Source: Haloferacaceae archaeon PL-Br10_E2g29
GTDB taxonomy: Archaea; Halobacteriota; Halobacteria; Halobacteriales; Haloferacaceae
Direction: 5' to 3'
DNA length: 11,053 bases
Assembly: GCA_001563965.1 (NCBI GenBank)
Contig: LKMS01000036.1
Location: forward strand, 1-11,053
Made by a program: the position numbers and the translations under genes. How positions within the stretch are numbered: position 1 is the stretch's first letter; every line of letters starts with the position of its first letter. The notes beneath the pieces are model-generated. The model was not told the origin of the DNA and searched no databases. It was given only the letters and a program-made list of their open reading frames with translations. Positions 1-6,048 of this stretch are shown in pieces.

Positions 1-83
1 ACGTTCTCACAGAGGCGAACGCCCGCCAGCCGGAAGCCGGTGGTGAACTCCGGAGATCCGATAACTGCTATTTCCTGGCTCAT
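1..83 (-). CDS. atpF: A-type ATP synthase subunit F, N-terminal part (cut by window edge)
   Basis: Only the first 27 codons are present, reading from the ATG at 83-81 off the left edge. The visible start MSQEIAVIGSPEFTTGFRLA fits the N-terminus of subunit F of archaeal/vacuolar-type ATPases, where an 'IG...F..GFRLAG' pattern is typical. Subunit F is a small soluble protein (about 100-110 aa in the family) in the central stalk. It binds subunit D and couples rotation of the membrane ring to the catalytic A3B3 head. Its ATG overlaps the TGA of atpC in an ATGA arrangement, which suggests coupled translation. Being last in the order H-I-K-E-C-F, it should be followed off the window by atpA, atpB and atpD, as in other haloarchaea (inference). 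The family call rests on a short stretch plus strong operon context. Confidence 0.9.
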   Translation of the reverse strand, partial: MSQEIAVIGSPEFTTGFRLAGVRLCEN

Positions 84-1162
84 AGAATCACCAGCTCCTG
101 TTCGATTTCCGTCTCGCTCAGCCCGGCCTCGCGGCCACGAGCGATGGCACGGATGTTTTCGACCTCTCGTTCTTTCATCAGGATGTACGCCACAACCGGG
201 CCAACCGACAGCGGCGAGGCGTTCCCGAGTTTTCGCGAGTATGTGAGCAACACCGCTTCGAGCGCCCGTTCGAACTCGATGAGACTCTCGGTTTCCTCGA
301 GCCCGTCGAGCGATCCCGAAAGCTCTCGGCCGTAGCTGCTGTCTCGGATCCGGGTGACCAGTTCGTCGGGGTTTCGGACCAGTGCGGCCAACTCGCTGGC
401 CTCGAACAGCGAGCCCCCTTCGATGAAGTACGCCTCGGGATCGAGATCCGCCCCACTGCGCGCCAATCGCATGGTGTTGATCGCATTGCGGAAATCGATC
501 TCGGCTCTGAGGAACTCCCGGTAGAGTTCGACCGATTCACCCGAGACCATATCCCCGAACAGCCGTCTGTAGTATCCCGCGGTCGTCTCTTCGAGCAACT
601 TCTCGTAGAAGATACGATCGACCGCGTTTTCGAGCGGAACCAACACACCGTCGGTTTCGAACGCATCGAAGGCTGCTTCGAGTGGCTGGGCGAAAATCGT
701 TCCATCGAGTGCGGTGATGACGTCTTCGACCGTTCCGGCTTCGAGCAGTCGCTCGTACATCCGGTCGTCGAACTCGCCGGCGCGAATCAGATCCGCCTCG
801 ATGGCCGCTCGGTCGGCACCCGAGTAGATGCCACGAAGCACCGTTTTGACGTTCCAGGCGTCGAATTTCCGGAGATACCGAGCGATAAGCTCGTGTAAGT
901 GCCCCTCGGAAAATCGCAACAGATCCTCGAAATGCCGTGCGAGATTCTGATTCAGCGCATACTCGATCAGATCCGCACCGCTGTGGCGCGCGCCGAGTTC
1001 GTTGATCTCGCGATCGTATTCTGATTCCTCCATATACCGAGCAATCTCCGCAGGGCCCATCCGGACGAGTTTTCGGTACTCGTCGTCACTAAACAGCGCC
1101 GCACTCCGGGCGCGGACGCGGGCGTTGACGTACTCCGGATTCGAGCTGCCGGTCGTGCTCAT
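80..1162 (-). CDS. atpC: A-type ATP synthase subunit C (homologue of V-ATPase subunit d)
   Basis: A 360-aa soluble, mostly alpha-helical protein of the AC39/subunit d family. It forms the funnel-like foot that docks the central stalk (D, F) onto the rotating c-ring. Three conserved family segments are recognisable: FDAWNVKTVLRG at residues 100-111, EIDFRNAINTMRLAR at 221-235, and the C-terminal GPVVAYILMKEREVENIRAI region at 321-343. These correspond to the internally repeated helical units of the family. Length is normal for the family (about 330-360 aa). No membrane segment is visible. The ATG at 1162-1160 overlaps the TGA of atpE by 4 nt (ATGA), and the gene's own TGA at 82-80 overlaps the atpF start the same way, so all three are probably translated as a coupled block. 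Nothing appears broken. Confidence 0.97.
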   Translation of the reverse strand: MSTTGSSNPEYVNARVRARSAALFSDDEYRKLVRMGPAEIARYMEESEYDREINELGARHSGADLIEYALNQNLARHFEDLLRFSEGHLHELIARYLRKFDAWNVKTVLRGIYSGADRAAIEADLIRAGEFDDRMYERLLEAGTVEDVITALDGTIFAQPLEAAFDAFETDGVLVPLENAVDRIFYEKLLEETTAGYYRRLFGDMVSGESVELYREFLRAEIDFRNAINTMRLARSGADLDPEAYFIEGGSLFEASELAALVRNPDELVTRIRDSSYGRELSGSLDGLEETESLIEFERALEAVLLTYSRKLGNASPLSVGPVVAYILMKEREVENIRAIARGREAGLSETEIEQELVIL

Positions 1163-1737
1163 TGGTCAAACAGGAGTGTCGACAGTTCCTTCAACTGGTC
1201 GTCCCAGACCGACTCCAGCACGGTGTCGAAGGTGTTGTTCACCCGAACGCGTGAGCTCTCGCTCTCGACGACGACGCCGCCGAGACAGTCCCGAGGCTCG
1301 CCGAACGAAAAGTCCTCGTACTCGGTGAGGATATTTTCGATCAGCGATTGGTCGTCAGCACGGCCGTGGACGACGACGGTGTCGTCATCGAACTCCGCGG
1401 CCGCTGCCGCGATGAGCGTCCGAGTTAGCTCCTCGCGTTTTGTCTCGTCAAGACTGACGAGCGCGCTTTCGATCTCCTCGCGGACGTTCGCAAGCACGTC
1501 ACGGCGGGCTTCGAGCCGTTGTTGTTTGGCTTCGAGTTTCGCTCCCGAGAGTGCCTGCTCGCGCTTTTGGTCGATCTCGCTTTCGACCTCGTTGGCGCGC
1601 TCGTCTTTGATGGCCTCGGCGTCGGACTCAGCCTCGGCAACGATTGCTTCGGCTTTCTCGTCGGCCTCCGCCCGGATCTCATCCGCACGCGCGCGGGCTT
1701 CTGTTTCAATATCGTCTCTGACTTGTTCCAAACTCAT
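1159..1737 (-). CDS. atpE: A-type ATP synthase subunit E (peripheral stalk)
   Basis: A 192-aa protein forming, with subunit H, the peripheral stalks that hold the A3B3 head against the torque of the rotor. Residues 1 to about 95 are a long charged, Ala/Glu/Arg-rich helix predicted to be a coiled coil. Residues about 100-192 form the globular C-terminal domain that contacts the head, including the family-typical GGVVVESESSRVRVNNTFDT segment at 153-172. I chose the start MSLEQ at 1737. The frame is open 13 codons further upstream to 1776, but that extension (MSSSWSNPTTPLP) would overlap the end of atpK and lacks the charged helical character of the protein. The gap to atpK is 19 nt with no obvious Shine-Dalgarno motif. 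The stop overlaps the atpC start (ATGA). Confidence 0.95.
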   Translation of the reverse strand: MSLEQVRDDIETEARARADEIRAEADEKAEAIVAEAESDAEAIKDERANEVESEIDQKREQALSGAKLEAKQQRLEARRDVLANVREEIESALVSLDETKREELTRTLIAAAAAEFDDDTVVVHGRADDQSLIENILTEYEDFSFGEPRDCLGGVVVESESSRVRVNNTFDTVLESVWDDQLKELSTLLFDQ

Positions 1738-1756
1738 TGGTAAAGGGGTGGTCGGA

Positions 1757-2017
1757 TTAGACCAAGAAGACGACAACGAGTGCGAGAATCACGAGCGTCT
1801 CGGGCAGGACAGTCAGAATAAGCCCTTTGACGAACAGATCCTCGTTTTCGGCCATCGCGCCAACGGCGGCCGCGCCGATCGCGCGCTCTGCGTAGCCCGC
1901 ACCGACTGCAGCAAGCCCAACAGCGAGAGCCGCCGCGCCACCCGCGCTGATGATTTGGCCGCTTTCTCCGTTCTGTAGTACAACATTCCCGAGTTCTGAT
2001 GCAAGTTCCAAGGTCAT
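1757..2017 (-). CDS. atpK: A-type ATP synthase subunit K (c-ring proteolipid)
   Basis: An 86-aa hydrophobic protein: one hairpin of two membrane helices, of which many copies form the rotating c-ring. TM1 spans about residues 22-43 (Gly/Ala-rich), the polar loop about 44-62 contains ERA and AENED, and TM2 spans about 63-86. Glu73 in the VLPETLVIL stretch of TM2 is the expected ion-binding carboxylate. TM1 has no Gln, and the Gln-plus-Glu-Thr pattern of known Na+-binding rings is therefore incomplete, so I infer H+ coupling. It is a single-hairpin version, unlike the doubled or multiplied K subunits of some methanogens. Unlike the rest of the operon, this gene is separated from the gene before it (atpI) by 325 bp with a candidate promoter of its own. 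That would suit a subunit needed in many copies per complex. Confidence 0.96.
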   Translation of the reverse strand: MTLELASELGNVVLQNGESGQIISAGGAAALAVGLAAVGAGYAERAIGAAAVGAMAENEDLFVKGLILTVLPETLVILALVVVFLV

Positions 2018-2085
2018 AGTTTGTGTTTGGTCTGCTCTGGTTACGTTCGCTTGTAGCCGAACAGTTCGTATTTGCCCTTACGTCC

Positions 2086-2100
2086 ATCATAAAGCTTCCC
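2086..2100 (-). promoter_or_regulatory. Candidate internal promoter for atpK-E-C-F
   Basis: On the minus strand the sequence GGGAAGCTTTATGAT contains a TATA-like box (TTTATGAT, 2093-2086) preceded by a purine-rich BRE-like stretch. A start about 27 nt downstream would fall near 2063, giving a leader of about 45 nt before the atpK ATG at 2017. This is a sequence match only, but its location in the one large gap of the operon makes it plausible. Confidence 0.4.
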
Positions 2101-2308
2101 AAAAAGGATGGGAGAAACCGTCGAACAACCGGTTTTCGACCCTTTTCGATACAAAATTTCACATCCAAAACTGATCGAAATGATCTGCTGAGTACTGGCT
2201 GTTTTTCGGCCAAAAAATCCGCAGTCGACAATCCTTCTTCGATCATCTATTCGATAATCAATCTTGAGAACTGGCAAACGCTGGTGGTAAACTGCCGAAC
2301 GATGGTGC

Positions 2309-2314
2309 AAAAAA
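2309..2314 (-). terminator. T6 tract just downstream of atpI (possible partial terminator)
   Basis: Archaeal transcription often ends at U-runs without needing a hairpin. A run of six T on the minus strand lies about 30 nt beyond the atpI stop, and further T6 and T5 tracts follow at 2217-2212 and 2105-2101. These could lower read-through from atpHI into atpK. The call is weak and based on the T-runs alone. Confidence 0.3.
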
Positions 2315-2342
2315 GCGTCGTGGTTCGGTCGTCCCTCGGCGT

Positions 2343-4547
2343 TCAGTCGTCGGTCGTGGTGTAGGTTCGGTCGTAGCCGAACGGGTTGTACGGCCGTCCA
2401 CCGCCCTCGTAGAACTTGTTGAAGAACTCAACGTACTCGAGACGGATGCCCTGAATACCGGCAGCCGTAATCCCAAGCAGGAGGACGACGATGTGGCCGA
2501 CGATGGCGACCGCGATTGCGCCGATGATGGCGACGATGCCGATTAGTCCCGGCTCATAGGCTGTCGAGATGCCGGCGAAGACGACTTCGTACGTCTCGGG
2601 TTGGCCCTGCACTTCGGCGAGTCGACTCGGCGTGAAAATGAAATTGAAGCTTCCCTCTCCGGCGTCATCGATGTATGCGCCGAACGCGAGCAGGTTGACC
2701 GCAAGCGCCATTCCACCCTTGGCGAGCAGGACGGCCATGATTCGGGCGTACGAGACGACGTTGACGACCGGCGACAGCACTTCGGCGAGTTCAGTCGGTT
2801 CGCCGATTCCGAGCAGTACTGCACCGATTCCGGCTGCGACAAGGCCGGCGATGCCGACGATGGCTGGGAAGCCACCGAACGAGACCGCACCGAGTGTGAC
2901 CACCCCGACCGATTCGAAAATGAAGTCGGGTTTGGGGCCGGCAGCATGCTGGCTGAAGATCCAGATCCACACACCGTTGAGCAACAGGAGCCACGAGGCG
3001 CTCTCGTAGACCGCGTGTTTGAGGTCGTGCAGTCGGTAGTTGCTGACAAACGACAGTCCGTAGCCGAGGTTCAGATGCAGAATGCCGAACAGCGCGCTCA
3101 CGACGAGCCACGCGAGTGCCCACTCAGTGGCTCCCGGCGACAGCCCTTTTGAGACCTCCCAGGCCTCAATACCGAGCCATGGGTACGCGTGGTAGCCGAA
3201 GATGTCGATCCCATAGTAGATCCCAAACAGGATCGTAAACAGTCCGGCCCAGATGGCGATTGATCCCATCTCGCGCATCACGCCATCGTAGCTGCGATAC
3301 ATGTAGATGCCAACGCCTGCATAGAGCAGTCCGTAGCCGATATCCCCGATCATGAAGCCGAACATGAGCGGGAACGTGAGAAAGACAAGCAGTGTCGGAT
3401 CGAACTCCGAGTACTTCGGGCGGCTCACCGCGTTGATGAGCACCTCAAACGGGCTGGCGATCGATGGGTTGTTCTGGACGACCGGCGGTTCGTCGGCGGT
3501 GGTGACGACGCCGCCGTCGGCACGAGCCTTTCGGTGGTCATCGCCATCCGTTGACGCCTCGGCTGCGTCGGGTGCATCGCTCTCGTGTTCGACGATGGCA
3601 TGACCGCTCGCGTTGAAGGCGGCGCGTTTGATCTCTTGGATTTCGAGCGCACCGTCGACCTCGGCGCGCAGCGTCGACTCGAACTCGTCGTACCGTTCGG
3701 TGGGGATCCACCCTTCGGCAATAAACGCGTTTTTCGTCGTCGCAAACGACAACGGAGCCTGCTTCTTTTGGGCCTCAATCGAGAGATACTCCTCGGCCGA
3801 AAGCAGAAAGCTCGCGTGTTCGTTTTTCGTTGCTTCGAGTTCAGCGTTGATTTCTTCAAGCTCGGACTTGATCGCCGCCTTCCGTTCTTGTAGTTCGGCG
3901 ACGTACTCCTCGGGACTGCCGTCGGCCTCCGGCACCGAGACAGTCGTGAACTCAACGCCGACGAGCGCATCGGCGAGGACGTCGCCGTCGGTGTCAGTCG
4001 CCGGGCTGGCGAACACCGCGTGCGTACGCCCACCCGACATCACCTCGAACGTGTCGATCGCCTCGCTTTCGGCGAGTGCCGCCTCGACCGCCTCGCGGTT
4101 GCCCTGGCCAACGGCGACGACCAGCGAGTCGTACCCACTGAGCAGGTCGAGGTCGATTCCGAGATCGGCCAACGGTTTGAGACGGTCAATCCGTTCGTCG
4201 ACATCTCGGAGTCGCCCGCGTGTCTCACTTTTGCGATCGTCGAGGCCGTTGACGCGGGTTTGCAGCGTGGTGAGTTCGGACTCGAGTTCGGTTTCGTCGA
4301 TGAGAATCTGGGCACTCGCATCTTCGCGCTCAACACCGAGGATGCTTTCGAGCGATCTGACGGTGACGAGTTTCTGATTGATTTTTTCAGCGCCCTGCAT
4401 CGATCGACCAAGTTCGAACCCCTCCCAGGACTCGTCGTAATCCGAAAGATGGAGCAGATCCATTCCGTGAACGGTTTCGATGGTCGACCCCAACACGCGG
4501 TTGGAGCCGGCCACCGATACCTTGCTCATCCGTTCAGGTCTGAGCAT
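2343..4547 (-). CDS. atpI: A-type ATP synthase subunit I (membrane a-type subunit)
   Basis: A 734-aa membrane subunit that forms the ion half-channels against the c-ring and anchors both peripheral stalks. Residues 1 to about 315 are cytoplasmic, with coiled-coil segments at about 83-125 and 212-245. Residues about 318-362 are an acidic, low-complexity linker. From about 382 onward come several membrane helices, including the conserved LMFGFMIGDIGYGLLYAG (394-411) and VVNVVSYARIMAVLLAKGG (594-612). Arg602 in the latter is the expected essential arginine facing the c-ring carboxylate. The C-terminal RLEYVEFFNKFYEGGG (702-717) is a family hallmark. I chose the ATG at 4547 because LRPERMSKV matches the usual 'P..M..V' start of the family. 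This start overlaps atpH by 14 nt. A later ATG at 4529 would remove the overlap but lose that motif. Length is normal. Confidence 0.96.
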   Translation of the reverse strand: MLRPERMSKVSVAGSNRVLGSTIETVHGMDLLHLSDYDESWEGFELGRSMQGAEKINQKLVTVRSLESILGVEREDASAQILIDETELESELTTLQTRVNGLDDRKSETRGRLRDVDERIDRLKPLADLGIDLDLLSGYDSLVVAVGQGNREAVEAALAESEAIDTFEVMSGGRTHAVFASPATDTDGDVLADALVGVEFTTVSVPEADGSPEEYVAELQERKAAIKSELEEINAELEATKNEHASFLLSAEEYLSIEAQKKQAPLSFATTKNAFIAEGWIPTERYDEFESTLRAEVDGALEIQEIKRAAFNASGHAIVEHESDAPDAAEASTDGDDHRKARADGGVVTTADEPPVVQNNPSIASPFEVLINAVSRPKYSEFDPTLLVFLTFPLMFGFMIGDIGYGLLYAGVGIYMYRSYDGVMREMGSIAIWAGLFTILFGIYYGIDIFGYHAYPWLGIEAWEVSKGLSPGATEWALAWLVVSALFGILHLNLGYGLSFVSNYRLHDLKHAVYESASWLLLLNGVWIWIFSQHAAGPKPDFIFESVGVVTLGAVSFGGFPAIVGIAGLVAAGIGAVLLGIGEPTELAEVLSPVVNVVSYARIMAVLLAKGGMALAVNLLAFGAYIDDAGEGSFNFIFTPSRLAEVQGQPETYEVVFAGISTAYEPGLIGIVAIIGAIAVAIVGHIVVLLLGITAAGIQGIRLEYVEFFNKFYEGGGRPYNPFGYDRTYTTTDD

Positions 4548-4866
4548 TCACGGCCTCCTCGAACCGTTCGAGCGCGAGTTCGACAGCCTCATCGACGCGC
4601 TCGGTGGCGTCATCGACGAGTTCCTGTCGGGTTGCTCGGCCCGCTTCGAGGAGCTCCTCGCGGCGGTCTTCGATCTCCTCGTCGGCCGCCGCAAGGCGTT
4701 GTTCAGCATGCTCCTCGGCTTCCTCACGGGCGGCCGCGCGAATCTCGTCGGCCGTTGTTCTGGCCTCGGCGATCCGATCTTCGCGGTCAGACTCGGCTTC
4801 CGCGATGATCTCGTCGGCCCGCTGTTCGGCCTCCTTGATCTCTTTGAGAACCTCTGGTCTCGGCAT
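4534..4866 (-). CDS. atpH: A-type ATP synthase subunit H (peripheral stalk), first gene of the operon
   Basis: A 110-aa, highly charged, Ala/Glu/Arg-rich protein, almost entirely helical, with no globular or membrane part. This is the pattern of AhaH/AtpH, the partner of subunit E in the coiled-coil peripheral stalk linking the head to subunit I. I prefer the start MPRPEV at 4866, which is the N-terminus I recall for haloarchaeal AtpH. An in-frame ATG four codons upstream at 4878 would give MISSMPRPEV. The TATA box centred near 4900 predicts transcription starting around 4873-4875, downstream of that earlier ATG, which also favours 4866 with a leader of about 8 nt. The TGA at 4536-4534 lies inside the beginning of atpI, so the two genes overlap by 14 nt. 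Confidence 0.93.
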   Translation of the reverse strand: MPRPEVLKEIKEAEQRADEIIAEAESDREDRIAEARTTADEIRAAAREEAEEHAEQRLAAADEEIEDRREELLEAGRATRQELVDDATERVDEAVELALERFEEAVNAQT

Positions 4867-4896
4867 ACTACTGATCATTCGAAGTTGTAGTAGCTG

Positions 4897-4913
4897 TGTA
4901 TAAGGTGTTTGCG
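4897..4913 (-). promoter_or_regulatory. Promoter of the ATP synthase operon (BRE + TATA)
   Basis: The minus strand reads CGCAAACACCTTATACA, with a BRE-like CGCAAAC directly followed by a TATA box CTTATACA (4904-4897). This matches the usual haloarchaeal layout. A start about 27 nt downstream falls near 4873-4875, very close to the atpH start codon, so the transcript would have an almost absent leader. Confidence 0.65.
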
Positions 4914-4983
4914 GAAGCGCGTGAGGGGCCGTGTTCCGTTTCTGCCGGTTTCGTCCGTGTCGACATCACAGACTGTCAGATTT

Positions 4984-4996
4984 ACAATCAGATTGT
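4984..4996. repeat. Perfect 13-nt palindrome in the atpH/methyltransferase intergenic region
   Basis: ACAATC-A-GATTGT has two perfect 6-bp arms around one central base. It lies about 85 bp upstream of the atpH TATA box and about 190 bp before the methyltransferase TATA-like element. It could be a dimeric regulator site. A dyad this short can also arise by chance in a 350-bp region. Confidence 0.35.
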
Positions 4997-5184
4997 GGTT
5001 GTTTCTTCTGTTCTTCTCACTATTCTGTTGTCTTCCGCCCACGCTGTTCGTGACAAATGGTGGGATCTCCAGTTTTGGTTGTTTCCAGCCGGGATCCGCA
5101 CGAGCCTGACGTGGGCTCCGCGTTTGTCGTCGTCGACGCAATCTTTGGCCGCGTTCGTTCCACCGCGCGGCACAAAAACCGCAC

Positions 5185-5192
5185 CGTTATTG
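5185..5192 (+). promoter_or_regulatory. Weak TATA-like element for the methyltransferase gene
   Basis: CGTTATTG is centred about 31 nt before the ATG at 5220 and preceded by an A-rich CACAAAAACC stretch that could act as BRE. The spacing suits a leaderless or nearly leaderless transcript, but the match to a TATA box is poor. Confidence 0.3.
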
Positions 5193-5219
5193 CGGGGCCG
5201 TTCGTAATGACTGATACCG

Positions 5220-5927
5220 ATGGGAATCCTCGAGAACAAGGCTCGCGCTCGCCTCTTTTACAAATATCTCTCGAAGATCTATGACCGAATCAACCCCTTT
5301 ATTTGGAACGAGGAGATGCGCGACGAGGCGCTCGAGTGGCTCGCCCTCGAACAGGACGACCGCGTGCTCGACGTCGGCTGCGGCACCGGCTTCGGCACCG
5401 AGGGACTCCTTCAGCACACTGACGACGTCCACGGCCTCGATCAGAGCATCCACCAGATGCAGAAGGCGTGGAAAAAGTTCGGCAAACACGATCGGGTTCG
5501 GTTCTACCGCGGCGACGCCGAACGGCTCCCGTTTGCGGACAACACGTTCGATCACCTCTGGTCGTCGGGCTCGATCGAGTACTGGCCCAATCCGGTCGAC
5601 GCGCTCGAAGAGTTCCGCCGTGTCACCAAACCCGGCGGGCGCGTGCTCGTCGTCGGCCCCGACTACCCCAACTCGGTCGTGATGCAGAAACTCGCCGACG
5701 CGATCATGCTGTTTTACGACGAGGAGGAGGGTGACCGCATGTTCTCCGAGGCGGGCTACACCGAGTTCGACCACTACATCCAGCAGGCCAGTCCGGGCAG
5801 TCCGAAAGCGATCACGACGATCGCGACCGTTCCCGGTGACACCGCCGACGTCGACACGACGGCCGAAAACGAGGTCATCGTCGACGACGCGACTGACGAA
5901 CCGGTGGTCGACGAATCGACGGCGTGA
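5220..5927 (+). CDS. SAM-dependent methyltransferase, VTE3-like (probable quinone methyltransferase)
   Basis: A 235-aa class I methyltransferase. SAM-binding motif I is VLDVGCGTG (49-57), Asp74 lies in the following acidic-loop position, GDAERLPF is at 98-105, and the post-core strand is PGGRVLVVGP (138-147). Beyond the fold, several stretches recall plant VTE3, the 2-methyl-6-phytyl/solanesyl-benzoquinol methyltransferase of tocopherol and plastoquinone synthesis: FYKYLS.IYD (13-22), a following segment ending in W.EEMRDEAL (29-38), and SGSIEYWP.P (116-125). VTE3 is known to have archaeal relatives. I infer a membrane-quinone substrate, such as a menaquinone precursor or menaquinone itself. 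The gene stands alone on the plus strand, divergent from atpH and convergent with the next gene. Residues about 205-235 are a poorly structured acidic tail. There is no membrane helix. An out-of-frame ATG at 5207 is not used in this call. Confidence 0.85.
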   Translation: MGILENKARARLFYKYLSKIYDRINPFIWNEEMRDEALEWLALEQDDRVLDVGCGTGFGTEGLLQHTDDVHGLDQSIHQMQKAWKKFGKHDRVRFYRGDAERLPFADNTFDHLWSSGSIEYWPNPVDALEEFRRVTKPGGRVLVVGPDYPNSVVMQKLADAIMLFYDEEEGDRMFSEAGYTEFDHYIQQASPGSPKAITTIATVPGDTADVDTTAENEVIVDDATDEPVVDESTA

Positions 5928-5990
5928 GTGGCATTTCCGCGTAGTTGTTCATCTCTTTCCGCACGCTGCGAACACGTCGGTCTCGACTGC

Positions 5991-5999
5991 TCGTTTTTA
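5991..5999 (+). terminator. Possible T5 terminator after the methyltransferase gene
   Basis: TCGTTTTTA in the 121-bp gap between the two convergent genes contains a T5 run on the plus strand, about 65 nt after the methyltransferase stop. Archaeal termination commonly uses such U-tracts. No hairpin is evident. Confidence 0.35.
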
Positions 6000-6048
6000 G
6001 CTGACTGGCAGTGACTGTCGGTTTGCAAAACACCGCCGCCGAGTTCCC

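Larger units (their letters stand above)
2018..2342 (-). other. Long non-coding gap between atpI and atpK
   Basis: This 325-bp stretch interrupts an otherwise tightly packed operon. It is visibly more A/T-rich than the flanking genes. Reading on the minus strand, it has T-tracts at 2314-2309 (T6, about 30 nt after the atpI stop), 2217-2212 (T6) and 2105-2101 (T5), a near-palindrome around the second tract (2202-2217), a bulged dyad at 2120-2140, and a TATA-like element at 2093-2086. The reading frames in it encode basic, Arg/Ser/Cys-rich peptides unlike haloarchaeal proteins, so I do not call a gene. It most likely holds partial termination signals for atpHI and a promoter/leader for atpK onward (inference). 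Confidence 0.6.
4867..5219. other. Divergent intergenic region between atpH and the methyltransferase gene
   Basis: About 350 bp without a supportable gene. It holds the atpH promoter (4897-4913, minus strand), a perfect 13-nt palindrome ACAATCAGATTGT at 4984-4996, a pyrimidine-rich plus-strand tract at about 4995-5040, and a weak TATA-like element for the plus-strand gene near 5185-5192. Reading frames here yield peptides without haloarchaeal composition. Confidence 0.6.

Noticed and set aside
1738..1776. Longer start for atpE (13 extra codons)
   Set aside because: It would overlap atpK, and the added residues do not resemble the charged helix of subunit E.
2041..2310. An 89-codon minus-strand frame in the atpI-atpK gap (and an overlapping 170-codon frame running into atpK)
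   Set aside because: The predicted peptides are basic with many Arg, Ser, Cys and Ile residues, unlike the acidic proteins around; the gap reads better as regulatory sequence.
4896..5207. A 103-codon plus-strand frame with a hydrophobic stretch upstream of the methyltransferase
   Set aside because: It begins inside the atpH promoter and lacks haloarchaeal composition; the hydrophobic part comes from a pyrimidine-rich tract.
5207..5284. An ATG 13 nt before the methyltransferase start, giving a 25-codon frame
   Set aside because: It is out of frame with the methyltransferase and ends shortly after; a regulatory upstream peptide is possible, but nothing supports it.
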